A stretch of 64,000 nt of DNA from Bugulina stolonifera (GCA_935421135.1 OW285197.1:8410723-8474722), one strand, 5' to 3'; counted from the first letter of the stretch, positions 12,530-26,355 are shown. The notes: generated by a model not told the origin, from the sequence alone. Numbers and translations are program-made.

Positions 12530-13560
12530 ATTTCTATTTTCAAAATTATCTTTTATTTATTTGAAATTAATTGCATGTAAGTTGTTCTTCTCTAAAAATA
12601 ACCAAAACAGTTTCGAACAGTCCGGTAGTGAAATGTCCTGTTTTATCTGTCTTTTTGAAATGCCCCTTTACCACTGTAAGGATAGGGCTTACACAGTAAA
12701 AGGCCTTATTAAATACTCAATTAATATTACCTTTAAAGTTAGTTTTCAGCATTTATGTTATTAACAGGGTAAACAATTTATTAAAAAATTAAAATTTAAT
12801 CACATTTTATTATTTACTATAATTTGTTTTTATATAACTATGCTGTAATTAGGCCTATTACCAATAATAATTTAATTTAATTATTTGTTCATACGAGTAT
12901 TACATTATTAAATTTTATAATACTAATAGTACGCATAGGGACCTATACCATATGCTAGTATAAGAATTTAAATTAGTAACATAATGTCCGCATTCATATG
13001 GAGATTATTGTGTCTGCTTACTTCTTTTCAGTTTTTAGCCATTTACGATGTTGGCAAATGAAAACAATAATAAATTCTAATTCAAAAATAAAATTGGTAG
13101 ACATTTAGGCCTAAAATAATAATAAAAATATGATTGTTATAATTATACTTATTTTACACTATTTTATATTAATTTAAACAATATCAATATGAATAATTGT
13201 TAAAATCATTTAAACTATTGACTATTTATTTAGTTATATTATAATGATTATTATTATTATTATATTATTATAAATTTAATTTATATTGAAATTCACGCAT
13301 TGGATTGATTATCTTAAAGTTATGTAATAATATTGCATAAATTATTCATATGTCATACTACATCATATGGCTTCTATAGCATAATTATATATGATAATGA
13401 CTATGGGGAATTAAAATCACATGTAGTTTAGTAAAAGTATAGTAATAGCGTTAAGTATCGAGTAGGTCTAAAATAAAAATAAAAATACTCAACAGAATAG
13501 AATATCAGTATTTTATTACTGAATATTATATATAATTATCATTATAAATGATTGCAATTT
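12530..13560. other. Very AT-rich gene-free stretch (copy A)
   Basis: Mostly A, T and short ATT/TTA runs, with no frame or splice pattern I would call a gene. The counterpart in copy B is about 28645-29640, with several small indels between them. Confidence 0.6.
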
Positions 13561-14180
13561 GCACTAAAGAAATACTACACAGTGATAGTCAGAGTTTGAG
13601 AAGTAAGTGATTTGTGAAGCTAATGCTGAACTTCTCCCTTTTCAGCCAACAGCTGGTTCCATTCTAAAGTTCAAGCAGTAGGACAAAGAAACAAACTGAA
13701 ACTGAAGCAGTCTGCATAATATGCAAGATGGAGGTTGGAAAACTCATTTCAAGAGAAGACAATTACATTATTAATAATAAATAGCCTTTAGGTCCTTTCC
13801 ACTTATTTATAATAGGCCTCATGGTTGATGCCCTAGTCAAAAGAGTATTGCTTCAAAGAAACCTGAGCTAAAGCATGCTTGCTGTTGGGGGTAACATTGA
13901 CAAAATTAGAAGTTACTGCATAGACTATGGTCAACATACCAAAGGTACTGCAAATGTGAATAAGAAATAGAAGAACATCAAAACTACTTGTACAAGAAAA
14001 ATATGAATTAAATTTAGCCATATTATCATTTGAGACCAAATAATCAGTTGTCCACCCCCACTCAAAGCTGATCCAACTGGCCTGCAATCAATAGACCGTT
14101 CATTCATGACGCAATGTACTTGTAGCTATATAATAATATAACAGCCACAGTTGTCATTTTACAAAAATGGATTGACACTG

Positions 14181-14213
14181 TGGTTGTTCTAGGGTACCCC
14201 CCTAGAACAACCA
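14181..14213. repeat. Perfect 14-bp hairpin near the copy A edge
   Basis: TGGTTGTTCTAGGG and its exact complement CCCTAGAACAACCA are separated by TACCC. In copy B (about 30275-30307) substitutions break the stem, so pairing is not conserved. It lies about 60 bp from the duplication edge. Confidence 0.75.
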
Positions 14214-14276
14214 TATTTTGCATCGCCTTTCAATCCTTCGATAACCTATATGGTAATTTTCCTGAGGGATGTACTG

Positions 14277-15740
14277 CCTCTGAAATGACAATGCGGTGCA
14301 TAATTTTAAAAGAATTACCACTGTAGGCATTGGGTTAATAATCATTGGAGCATGATTCATTAATGATGAAGGCCACAATGTGTGACTTTTTCATTGGCTA
14401 ATTGTGATGTTTTCCAAGAGTCAGCCGTTATTGCAGTGATTGTCTTCTCTTGATCATTTTAACAGTGCAATTGGAGTTGTCTTCTCTTGTGCCCAGCAAA
14501 GTGAAACTCATAATGTTTCCATTGCATAGAAATTATTTTAGACTGATGTTTAGGATGCTTTAAGATAGCACCTAGATATGTGAACAAAACTTGCATCAGC
14601 TACCTAATTTAGAGATTGATATTTTAGCTGGCAAGAAATCAAAGCTAGCGAGTATTGTTATTTGCAATGCAATAGCGTTCCTGTTGGTTAAAGTGAATCC
14701 AACATGCATCATTAGAAAATACTTCTCTACTCATGACCTACTCTCTAAAATAAAGGAAAAGCGTAGTACAATTTAATTAATTTTAATTTAAGATTTCAAA
14801 ATCAAGCGATCAGAATATCAGGTAGAAATCAGTTGAATCACTAAAAGTAGGCCTAATAGGATAATATAAAATATGTAATATTTAAATAATATTATATTAA
14901 ATTATATTATAATTATTAATATTTTAAAAATATTATTAATTTAAATTTCAACTTCACTGGTTAAAATATCATAGTATGATAATTATTATTTTCATTTCAT
15001 TAGTATATCTATAGTAGTTATAGTACTTAAGGCCTAAATAGTCATAGTGTACATGTATGTATTGAACAAATATTTATTAAATTCAAAATTGGAAGTTTCG
15101 CCATCATCACATGTATTAAATTATTAATATTAATTATAATTATCATGTCTTTATGCTTTCTTCATGTTGTTATTGATTGGTATTAAATTTAGTGAACTTC
15201 CTTATTAGCTATTGCTTCCAACTAATGCTTGCTGTAAATCCTAACTAATGCTAATGATCAATGAATGATCAATCAGGTCACTGGAGAATACCCATTGCCA
15301 TGTTTGGAACCATGGGAATTATTATTATACCTGCCCTGTTGCAGTCCTGCAGCCCTCATTCTTTTGCCAAGTGCCTGTTAATTCTGCCTATAAAGGTTTT
15401 TATGGTAGCAGAGGATTGATTAGTAGCTACTGAATCGGGAGCAAGAAGAAATCTGCTTCCATATCAACCAAAAAGAGCAAATATATATAGCCTATGCTAC
15501 TACTTCATCAGTTTCTGACTGCAAACTATAGGCCTAGTTGGTGAAATGTACAACACAGTAATAAATCATGAACAGCAATTTACAGCAACAAGATTGTAGA
15601 CCTGGTTGGCAATATGGAAACCATAGGCTTCATTACGGATTTTATTACAATTGCTGTGGAAGCTCTAGCTCAACTGAAATGAATACATCGAGGCCCTAGG
15701 GCTGTCACAGCACATTTCCATATCAATTGACTATGATCAA
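14277..15740. other. Spacer, no gene seen
   Basis: Single-copy AT-rich DNA after the copy A breakpoint. It contains two GTTGTCTTCTCTTG motifs (14437-14490) and short ATT-rich tracts. Nothing here supports a gene. Confidence 0.5.
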
Positions 15741-15745
15741 CACAT

Positions 15746-16030
15746 TTGAATACCACAGACCAAGACAGCGCAGCATTCTACTGTACTGTACTGAATGCCC
15801 CCAAACAGATCTGGAGGTATCTTCAAATTGCAATAACAGACTTTAATAATGTGGTCATAAACCACAATATAGAATCCTGCTGCTCTTCTGGAACTCAGCT
15901 GTTCTTCTCGAAACAAAGCAAGAGTGGGCTTTCAGGGCTCATCCTTTATAGATACACAACAGAGACCTCTAGAGTATTGTTGGTACCAGAAACAACTGTA
16001 GAGTTCATTGTGGTTGTAATAATATGTTAA
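15746..16030 (+). CDS. Possible Ig-like domain fragment
   Basis: The open frame lacks an ATG at its start and has an upstream stop at 15734, so it would have to be an internal or terminal exon. Near its beginning it reads LNTTDQDSAAFYCTVLN, which resembles the F-strand signature of immunoglobulin V/I-set domains (D-x-A/G-x-Y-x-C). It ends in a hydrophobic run (EFIVVVIIC) and a stop. No partner exon with the first Ig cysteine or the tryptophan was found, so a decayed fragment or chance similarity is possible. Confidence 0.25.
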   Translation: MNTTDQDSAAFYCTVLNAPKQIWRYLQIAITDFNNVVINHNIESCCSSGTQLFFSKQSKSGLSGLILYRYTTETSRVLLVPETTVEFIVVVIIC

Positions 16031-16399
16031 TTCTACTTCAACTCAATCTTGGCTGACTCAGTCATAGAGTTGTAAAAGTTTATGATCAAATGTTTGAAAT
16101 GGGTAGCCTTCGTCAGACTGGACTTGCTCTGAGACCCTGTCATTGGATACAGATCAGCAGCGATGGCTTGCAGGCACCAAGATTACAACCTGTAGGCGGA
16201 TGTCAGCCTGAAGCCACTGCTGTACTCTGACTTCGTCCTTTTAAGTCTCATTAACATTTAGTGCACCTTGATCTTCTGCATCCTGATCAGTCATCCGGAC
16301 CCTCACCATTGCTGAATGGAATTTAAAACTGAAGAGATGTACATATACCATTATTGTCTGGTTCTACCGATGATGTGGTATTCAATTTATTTTAATGTG

Positions 16400-17420
16400 A
16401 CTCCCATTAGCACTAGTAGGAGTAGCAGGGGTAGTAGCAGTAGCGGCGGTAGCTTCAGGGTTATAGCATCAACAGTAGTAGTAGTAGTGGTAGCAGTGGC
16501 AGTAGTGGTAGCAGTGGCAGTAGTGGTAGCAGTGGCAGTAGTGGTAGCAGTGACAGTAGTGGTAGCAGTGGCAGTAGTGGTAGCAGTTGTAGTAGCGGCA
16601 CTGGTAGCTGCAGTGGTAGTAGTAGTAGAAGTAGTAGAAGCAGCAGCAGTGGCCATAGTAGGAGCAGTGACAGCAGCACTAGTAGGAAGAGCAATAGTAA
16701 TAGTAGGAGGAACGGTAGAAGCAATAAAAGCAACAGTAGCTGTGGTAGTAGCTGTAGCAGTAGCTCTAGCAGTAGCCCTAGTAGCAGCTATAGTAGCAGC
16801 TGTGGTAGTCGCTGTAGTAGCTTTAGTAGTGGTTATAGTAGTGGCTCTGGTAGTTATAGCTGTAGTAGTAACTCTAGTAGTACCTGGTGTAGTGGCTGTA
16901 GTAGTATGTGTAGCAGTGACAATTGTAGTAGCTCTAGGAACAGCTCTAGTAGTAGCTGTAGTAGTAGTAGTAGTAGCAGCAGCAGTAGTAGTAGTAGCAG
17001 CAATTATGGCAGTAGTAGTAGTAGTAGTAATAGTAGTAGCAGTAGTAGTAGCAGCAGCAGTAGTAGTAGTGGTAGTAGTAGTAGTAGTAGTAGTAGTGCC
17101 AGCAGTAATTGCAGTAGTAGTTGTAGTATTAGTAGTACTAGTAGTAGTAGTGGTAGTAGTAGCAGTAGTAGTAGTAGTGGTAGTGGTAGTAGTAGTAATG
17201 GTAGTGGTGGTGGTAGTATTAGTAGTAGCAGCAGCAGCAATAGTGGCAGTAGTAGTTGTAGCAGTAGTACTGGTGGTGATAGTAGTCCTATGTAGTCGGA
17301 AGAGAGATGAGGCGGAATAATGGTAGTAGTCTTCATAGTAGGAAGTAGAAGTGAGGCAGAGCTGCAGCAGCAGCAGCAGTTAGTGGTAGCACCTACAGTA
17401 GTTTTCATCGCAGTATTAGT
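16400..17420. repeat. Degenerate triplet array (AGT/GTA/GCA), about 1 kb
   Basis: Almost entirely built of AGT, AGC, GGT and GTA triplets. It includes a higher-order 18-bp unit, GTAGCAGTGGCAGTAGTG, repeated five times at 16490-16579. The triplet structure keeps several frames open on both strands and gives Val/Ala-rich, Ser-rich and Leu-rich pseudo-proteins of up to 334 codons. Overlapping homopolymer-like frames on both strands, with no conserved domain, argue for a repeat rather than a gene. Confidence 0.9.
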
Positions 17421-17611
17421 GCTAGTAGTTGTTGCAGGCGTGATAGCAATAAGTAACACAGCCACTGCTACCAGATTTCACTGAATCTTTAGCTCATTAG
17501 GCCTACTCTAGCATAGAGCCATCCCACTTACATCTACATGTACATTGTACTTCTTCCGCAGCTGAAACCACTGCTTCTGGTGTCATGCAATTTGTTTGCT
17601 GTTAGTCTTTT

Positions 17612-17965
17612 ATGTTCTACCCTTGTCTGTTGTCAACCCTTTACATTACCGGTCCGAGATCTTCTAATCTTCTTCAGCTCTCTTTGCTTAACCTAGATTG
17701 CATGACCTGTAGACTGTTAGTTGTGCAAGTTACTGAGAATTTGCTTAGTCACTTCCTAGCTTTTGCTTTTTTTGCTTCAATTCATCATGTGATAAAGCTC
17801 AGTCTGGTTAGTAGAGAAATTGATAAAAGCTTTAAATATTATGTAAGAACCTGCTTTTCTAGTTGTTATTGGCCTATTCATGTAGGAAATATATTGGAGT
17901 TAATACAGGTCCATGGTTATCTTTCAAAACATTTCATTTTTTTGGTTGCTGCTGTAATATGGTAA
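17612..17965 (+). CDS. Candidate exon, weakly F-box-like
   Basis: A 117-codon ATG-started open frame outside any repeat, the longest such frame in the window. Around codons 40-75 it has the hydrophobic pattern ENLLSHFLAF followed by HHVIKLSLVSREIDKSF. This loosely recalls the second half of an F-box motif (leucines, then LSLVSR). There is no LP start signature and no recognisable C-terminal repeat domain, and a stop follows directly. It could equally be a chance frame in low-GC DNA. The function is unassigned. Confidence 0.25.
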   Translation: MFYPCLLSTLYITGPRSSNLLQLSLLNLDCMTCRLLVVQVTENLLSHFLAFAFFASIHHVIKLSLVSREIDKSFKYYVRTCFSSCYWPIHVGNILELIQVHGYLSKHFIFLVAAVIW

Positions 17966-19018
17966 ATGTTTACACCACTTGACCATCAGTCTAAAGATTT
18001 AGTGCATAGGAAGAATTAATACACAATGTAATAATGATATTTTTCATGTTAACATAGGCATGGACATGAATATTCTGAATGATCTGGTTTGCTGAGGTGG
18101 GCCGTCCAAGTATGCCTAATATTGGTATGTATTAAACTAGTAAACATTTGTCGCAGTTGGATTTGTCTCCAGTGGGGAATTTCCAACAGTATTGAAAAAG
18201 ATATTGTCTTGAAGGATGGTAAACCGAGGCTTGTAAATGAGTTATGTATAACCTGAGTAAGAGTGTATCTTCCATGGAATAATATGTTTGAATTATGTAA
18301 ACTTTTTTCAGTAAATGTTGCCCGTTAAAGCTACCCTTCCAGTTATTCTCAGGCATTAGGTGTCAGGTGAATTTGCTATGTCTCAAGTTATTAAATGTAC
18401 ATATAACTTGCTGCTTTGTAGCAGCTGGAGAGAAGGTGTTGAAGAAACTTATATGAGGGCAATACCGCATCCAGGGATCTAAAATACATTGTGCAGTAAG
18501 AAATGTGTGTAGCTCTATCCTTAATAATATTAGACTATACAGTGGCTATAAGGTTCACTTTTTGTTAAGCTATTTAACATCCTTTACGATTATATACATT
18601 TTAGGAGATATTAAAGCATAAAGTGTACCAATACCACTAATACAAGAGTAACTGCATCCATCTTGCCGTTTCGAATATTTGTTTCAATTTCTTCCAAGTA
18701 ATGTGCTACCATTACAGGGCATAGGCCTACACACTTACATTGCTCTGCCTCCACCTACCAAAATTAAGAAAAATCATGATATTCAAGAATAATTTGTGGC
18801 ACACAAATAGTTTCTCTTGTTTAGTTATCTACATGTATGTCTGAATAATCTGTGTTTTTGTAGGTCTTAGGCAACTTTAGTTGACTTAATCTCCATGTGT
18901 GTCAAGAAAGAACTGTAGCCAGCATCAGTGAGTATCATTGTAGTGTTTAAATTCAACTTCGTACTCTATCTCAGTACCCACTACCATTATGCGTCATGGT
19001 CTCCATTAATGGAGCAGT
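17966..19018. other. Spacer end, no supported gene
   Basis: AT-rich DNA up to the copy B start. A few AG acceptors precede short open pieces (for example after 18150 and 18311), but none extends far enough to call. Confidence 0.45.
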
Positions 19019-20287
19019 ATGTTCTTATTATGTTCCAAAACTGAAACTTCTAATTTGGGTTGCGTTTGCTAGTCTGTTGTATAGTACAACCATATTATTA
19101 TAATCTTTCTATCGGTATACATGTAAATGGTATTTGCAGGGAACTTACTCTCTGTAGACTTTCTATTGTAGAATGTTTTCTTAATGAAGGGCAGCTTCAA
19201 TAATTGATGAGTAAGCGGACAGTGCAGGATCTAAGCAACTATTTGTCTATTACTGAAAATAGAAGTTTATTCAGGATAAGCCACATGCAATACATATACA
19301 TTTGGAGAAAGTACCTTGATACACTTAGAGACCAATCATATGATGCAAGCCAGCATTTAACAAGTACATTGTGTACATTATTCTGATGTGAAAATCAGCT
19401 AATTAATTAATTAATATTATAGTTTTCCACAGCAAGTACAACAGCCCTTATTTGAGACTAAATGCGCTAATAGCATCACTTTTGGTTTGGCCAGAGTAAC
19501 AAGAAATAATCTATGCTCTTCAATTTGCATTGCTTTGTAGCATATGCTTAGCATCTTGTCCTAATACTGCAATTTTACAGCAATCTAAATCTTGCACTAT
19601 ACAATAATTTTATACCGCTACTAACATTATACTGCTTGAAAACTGTAGATTGTTACATGGATTTTTACCCCTTATTTACATGTACATGTGCATGTAGATT
19701 AGCATTCATGTTGAGATGGAACCCTTAGCGCTTTCTGTACTTTCACAGGTCTAATAAGTTGATACTAATTTGTAATGTACATGTATTACATAACAGATAG
19801 CTGAAGAGGTGAATGAACTGTAGGGGGAGCAGACAAATTCATAGGCCTAGACTTGGTTCAACTGCTATAGACATAGCAGCTGGAAGCACATTGTACAATG
19901 TAAGTTCAATCCCTTGCATAATTTTCAACAAACTCACAGTTTACCCAGCTATGGTAACTTTTTCACTCTTGACAGCATTTTATGAAGGTTTAAGGAGTGT
20001 CGCTAATCTCCCATAGAGATGCTATTTGGACAACTTTATGGAAAAATGTTGCTGCAGCAAAAGACAAGTGAAATGTTCTGTATTTTAGATATATGAAAAG
20101 GGAATTCGCTCTGCTCAAGAAATCTTAAATAGAACCGCCACCAGTGATGAAAAAGATGCGGAGGCCATGGGTGAAAGAAATCCAAAACTATGTAATTGTA
20201 CATTGACTTGGTTATCAAAGCTTTTAACTGGTATTACAAGACAGTGCCTTAAAACTGTTTTAATAAACTGTATAATGTGGTGACCGG

Positions 20288-20378
20288 CTGCCCTTGACAC
20301 TGAGGCCGCCCTTGACACTGAGGCCGCCTTTGACACTAACGCCTTTGACACTAACGCTGCCCTTGACACTGACCGCAG
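20288..20378. repeat. 18-bp minisatellite in copy B
   Basis: Same array and unit order as 1290-1380. Confidence 0.8.
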
Positions 20379-21624
20379 TAGGACCTACCAGACAGCTCTA
20401 TGTTAATCTGTGTCTGTGACAGGACACTAAGCAGGCCAGGCCAAGTGGTTAGATGGCTATCATCCATATTAATCTATTATGTAATTGTTATGCAATAATC
20501 ACCCATTATCTTATCTGTGATATTTATATTATTATACTTACTTGTGTATTCTCTTGTCTCAGTACTACAGAGTATAGAAAAAGACAATTTCATTGTACAG
20601 AGGAATCATTGTTATACCTAGATAGTGCTTTTCACACAATACACTATTCTACTTAAACTACTAAATACCACTGAATAGTTGATCTGGGAGCACATAGGAT
20701 AGCAGCAAACCCAGTACCTACTTAGGGTGGCTTGAACCAATAAGAAGTTATCATCTCTCTACTCTTACAAGTTAGCAGTGGCTGGCCTGTGGCGCACAGC
20801 CATTACAATAATGTTTTATTATTTTACTTTATGATAATTACATCACCCAATGATGCAATGTTTCCCAACTACAGGTTATAGGGTGCCCAACACTACAACA
20901 ATAACTAATGCAACAGTATCACTAAAATGCACAATAATTAACATTGCCAAACAGAGTGAATTTTGCTCTCGAACGTAGGCACAATCTCATTCGCTAGCTG
21001 TTCATTGTTAGTAGGAAATAGCAGTTCATGTAGTTAGACCTTGGTGTATTAGTAGTTGTCCTCTCTTCACACACTGACCATCAGCAGTACAGAAAACACC
21101 CAGCCTTGCATGTGCATTGTCTACTGGGCACTCATTAGCTATTTATTGTAATTATAAATTAGCCTTTCTCAGCCAGTTATGTTCAACTTCTACCAGCAAA
21201 ACACAAATGGTGAGAGAGAGGACAACTTCTATTTATAACAATTCTCTGATGAATGAACAAAATCTAGGAGTATCAACTTGATATACATGTTGCAATTCTA
21301 ACTAAATTTGTAATCTAAATAATAATTATTCTTCAGGAGCAAGGGCCTTCATTCAATAATGATCATAGAGAGAAGTTATCCTCTCACTTTCCATCTGTCT
21401 CCTACTGGTAGAAATAAAACAAAATAGATTGAGAGAGGACGACTTCCAACTGCAATCAATAGTTTTGTGCCTATGAATTGTATTTCTCCAAAATACATTC
21501 AATATTAATAAAGAATCTTCCTGAGAAAGGGTTAAGTTATGATTTCATATTTTTATGTGTAGCCTATTCACAATTCACTGTATTATAAATTATATTCTAT
21601 AAGTCTGTGTGCATCTAGTATGTA

Positions 21625-21830
21625 CATGTAGGATGAAGCTCCCTGTCTGTATTCTTCAACCAAAACAAGAGCAGCAACATCACAGCAAAACAGGTTAAAA
21701 TGACAGCTCAAGAACTCCCTGTTTAGGTTTTGGGGCACCACTGTTCATGCTGGGTTTAATGGGCAGTGACTGAAGAGCAGTAGTGAAAATGTGGTGAAAT
21801 CATACACCACCATTAATAGATGAGAAACAG
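21625..21830 (+). repeat. SINE 3' fragment in copy B
   Basis: Copy of 2625-2830 with few substitutions. It resembles the 3' half of the SINE at 48021-48400. Confidence 0.6.
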
Positions 21831-24622
21831 CTAAGCATGTGATACATGTACATTGTACATCTACCATGTACGTAAACGTACATGTACAATGTATATGAAA
21901 TGACACAGACTTATTCTGTTCCATCCTTACATTGCACTTGCATGTATTGAGAATATTAGGATTATGTGATGTGCATGTAGACAGGTGTACAATTATACAT
22001 GTCATATGGAAGTTAATAATATTAAATATTTTAGCTTCTCAAATTGAAGTGTATTGCAATACCTGCTTGAAAGGGCTGCAGTTGCAGTAACACATTTACC
22101 TACGTGGTACTATTAGTTAGAGTAGGCTAAGGCATGAAAGTACATGTCATTCCTTTCTCTTGCACTACCTGTTGCCTTGCTTGCAAATAATTGAGAACTA
22201 GGAAGTACTAACAGCAGTTGGTCTATCAATATTATTACATGTATAGTTCAACAAAGGTGGCCAGGGCTGATCCCTGCTCCTCTTTGATATACATTATATC
22301 TACAATTTATTAGCCACAGGGGCCCTTGTGACATGTGTTCTGCACTTTTTCTCTCTGCCTTAGAGATCTTTGTAGTAGCTGAGGCAATGAGTTGAAGAAT
22401 TACATACCTACATGTTGGATTATAATACTCTTATACATTAACTAACAACACCAGACCTCTCAAAATGTTTTACATAATATACAATGTACTGTACATGTAC
22501 ATGTATAACATGTACATGTACATCACATATTGTTCATAATAAGAGTCATGTACTAGCAGTGTACATGCATAATATAAAATATACTGTGTACAATTATCTA
22601 ACAATCTAACAGGCTATCCAAACTTATGTTCCCTGCAGAACCGAAGCAATTAGGGTAGTTAGAATAGACAGACAGAGCCGAATCTATCACACAGATCATA
22701 ACCATGTAAATGTGAGAGACATACGTACATTGTATATCGGACATAATAATTATTCTAGTGAGACCAGCAGCAGTAGGTCATACATAAACAAAAGATTGAA
22801 GGTTCTCTCAGTGTTTATTTTAGCATATTGTACAGCTTCAGGTTGTGTACTACCCATGAACGCAATTTTTAGTACATTCTTCCAGCAGACAACGACTAAA
22901 GTAAGCCTAATCTACCAAGAATACCTACATGTACATGTTGATCGATCCATTAAAACAAGAGAAAAATAAAATTATAGATGTCACATACATGTAAAGAGAA
23001 TACAACTTCAGTTCAGAATATACAAATGTACATGTGCATGTATCTTGCTAGCAGCTCTAAGAGGAACACCATGGATGCATGAACGCAATACCATACATGT
23101 ACATGTATATTATGTAAGTTACAAAAATGTGGTAGGAGATGCACTGTTTTTGTAGCAACTGTGTTTACTCAGCTGTGTAAAAGAGAGGGCAACCATTAGT
23201 GTAGATGGGACATACTGAAAACCAGCATCTAATATTATACTTGCTTTCTGTAGGAGGCTTTCAATTATTTCATGTATATATTTAGTAGTTGTCCTCCCTC
23301 CTCCACAGCTGAACAATTGCAGTGCACATACACGTAGCTGCTGACACGCGCATTGTAAATGATATTCGTACTAATAGTAGTTGGAGCACTTTTGTACTTG
23401 GTCAAATATGCATGTTAAATCCACATAATTTAACATGTTAGATGTTTTATTCCCTGCATAACATTTGAGAGAGGGGAGACAACCCAGAAACATTGTGAAA
23501 AATAGCACATGCATTAGCCCAGAAGCCTATAGCATTGACACTTGTATCATAGTACTGCTGTGTCATGATATTTAACAACATTATCAACTATGGCTTGGCT
23601 TCTGGAGTCTTGTTATGCTCCTACTGTAGAATGAACTTGGTAGAAATACTTTACTTACATGTACATTCAGAAAGACTGATTCTAGAAGCAATTCAAATTT
23701 AAATTGGTTATGAATTCATGATCATGACTTGTGAAGAAGTCACTAGTGGTTTGGGCTAGGATTGGCATTGTTTGTACACCATAGTAGCGTGAAAAAATAA
23801 ACTCTGCTATCCTTAATGCTCTTTCACAGAAAGCAACTGTTTTGTACATATTTTCGACACCTGCCTAGTAGTTCCAGCTGTAGTATAAGTCTAACATACA
23901 TGTACATGTAAATAAACAGAGAAACATAATTTGTATTGAATACTTGTTTTATTACAACCTGTTTATTACAATAATTACATAGATATAATTGAATTATTAT
24001 ACTTCTTTCCTTTTCCCTTCCTCTGTAATCTCTTCTTATTCTGCAAATGAAAATCAGAATTTTATTACTGAAATTTGCAGAAGAAAATCACAACTTTGTA
24101 GAGGCTATGTTGATGAATGTTGGTGCAACATTGGCAGAATGACTACTGCTTACCAGCAGAACCCTTTTACTGACACTAAATAATACTAACTAATTACATG
24201 ACTAATTCTACCAGCTTCTTATTGATTGCAATTACATGGGTTGAGGATCAAACAGGTGACTGGGCCCCCAAGCTAGAGGCCAGGTACATAGTGGCCAGGT
24301 ACATTGCCAGGTACTAGCGATATTACATGTACATATAATATGGCTGTGTGTTCACATGCATTTCAGTTTGTAAAACTGTATGAAATGTGGTTGAATACGA
24401 CATTAATGCAGCACAAATGCAGGCATCAGTCGCTGAAATTTTCAGATTGCTGGCCAAGACTATGAATAACAATAAAACACAATAAATGAATGCTAAGCCA
24501 GGGACTTGCACATGCATGTACCAAACATACATGTACATTTATTAAAATTTGAATTGAATACCACTGATTTAGGACCTACATTGAACAAATATATCATTTA
24601 TTTTAATTGTGACATACAGTAC

Positions 24623-24695
24623 CTGTAGTTGAATCGATTAGTAGGAAAGGGAGCATAGGAGTGAAGTATCTTTCTTCTTCGTAAGCCCATCATTA
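24623..24695 (-). CDS. Candidate internal exon (copy B)
   Basis: Counterpart of 8522-8594, with the acceptor and donor kept and one Gly-to-Arg change. Same doubts apply. Confidence 0.22.
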
Positions 24696-25275
24696 CTGAA
24701 ACATAAAACAACAAAAGGTTGATCATCATTACTTATGCAGACAGTTCACCTGGCCACTAGGATTAAATGTAGAAACAGTAGAAATAAAATTATACAATAT
24801 GGCTAGTGCTACCCTCTATCATTACATTAATTAACCCATGCCAATATCTTATAATAAAACTAGGGGTTCTATCAAAATATCTATTTTTAAACTCTGCGGC
24901 ATCATGGAGCATGGTATCTCATAATTTTGTAGAAAGACACAATATTAATGACTGAGCTGACATAAATACTCGATCAGAAATATGTTACACGGGATTGGTT
25001 GATTGTTAGAGACTATTTGTACGTGTCAACAGAGATCTATATTATTGTGAATATATGAGAAAGGCAATCATCTAAGTATGTGTATAAGCTAAGTTGCAAC
25101 TGCGAGAGGTTGTTGTGCAAACAAGGTGTAGTTGACCTGCAATCTAAACTAATTTTGTGCACCCATAACTATGACAAGAATGGTAAAACAACCGGCTACC
25201 ATGTTTCTATTAAGTTCATTAGCCAAATTTTCACTTACTAACAAACAACCCTGCGAAGAGCATGATAGACATAGA

Positions 25276-25359
25276 TTAGCTTTTCTCTAAAGTCATTAGA
25301 AGACCTCCCATGTATCTAAATAGAATCAGAGTAGTCTCTCCCCCACATGCTTGTATTAC
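25276..25359 (-). CDS. Candidate terminal exon (copy B)
   Basis: Counterpart of 9174-9257. The frame and the TAA stop are kept, with a few substitutions (Thr to Ile near the start, Asp to Gly in the middle). Confidence 0.25.
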   Translation of the reverse strand, partial: VIQACGGETTLILFRYMGGLLMTLEKS

Positions 25360-26355
25360 CTAGAAATACCTATTATACAAAGACATGTTTACTGTGATAG
25401 CAGGTTTGACTATTTGATACAATGTACAGCGTGAAAAAGTTGAGAAAACCGGATACAATTTATGCGAATTGACATTATTAGTAAGGGTGGGTAACTCTCA
25501 CTGCAAACATTATCATGGAAATTTTAACCATTTTTGACTACTTTTCGTGCAGTTTAGCATGAGATAGTTACTCCACTAACAGTTTAGATATGATTATAAA
25601 GCTATGACAGCCATGGTGCTAAATAGTGGGTTTGCAAAGAAGGTCAACTTTAACAATCAACTTAATAATCTTAATTTAATTGAGACTGTACACCCCATAA
25701 CATTGAAAAATCCACTGAAACCAATTAAAGTTAATTCGGAACTGGGAAAGAGGTCTATTTATTTTACTGCCGCTAATCTATTTGGTGAGCATGCGTGGGA
25801 CCTACGAGGCCTCCGCGGTGGGGTCTATGCGGGACACCTGGCTGCTCATCTCTGGGAGCTTGATGCATAGTGGGTGGGCGCAGCGTGTGTCCCTGGTTGC
25901 ATGTGTCAGCCTTCTGTGGCTGGTGAACCTCTGGAATGGGGCTGTCACAACTCTAGTTTCGAACTATCTGATTAGCCCCATGTTCTATTACCTTATTTTA
26001 ATATCACTACTATTTGAATATTGATGACATAAATTATTATAAATAAATGAAAAAAAACATGACTCTGTCAGAAGTGCTATGATGTTCAATCACAACCCAA
26101 AGTAGTTTCACAGCATGGATTTTCTTTACAAATATATACTACTAGGTGTCAATTTATACACTTTGTAATACATGTTGGTTAGGGCATTGCATGGCTGAAA
26201 TGCAGGTCAAGTACACTAGGCCTATCCTGTCTGTTTACTTTAAACAATTTTAGTCATATGTGACACATTTAGCCTACTATTATAGGTTTAATCTAGTTTT
26301 GACCAACCAGGCAGGCATCCTAAGTACAATAATACACTAGGGAATTTTTGCTTAC

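Larger units (their letters stand above)
1..14276. repeat. Segmental duplication, copy A
   Basis: The sequence from position 1 matches 19019 onward in the same orientation, nearly base for base, until both copies read GATGTACTG at 14268-14276 and 30361-30369; beyond that they diverge abruptly. Copy A is longer mainly because of the transposon at 4106-6984. Other differences are scattered substitutions and small indels, for example about 23 bp near 285-310 and 7 bp near 7505. The true left edge probably lies outside the window, since base 1 already matches. By eye the copies differ at only about 1-2 percent of sites, so the duplication is recent, or the two are alleles laid end to end by the assembler. 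Confidence 0.93.

Noticed and set aside
16316..17320. 334-codon Val/Ala-rich open frame
   Set aside because: It is a by-product of the triplet array; overlapping Ser-rich and Leu-rich frames are equally open on both strands.
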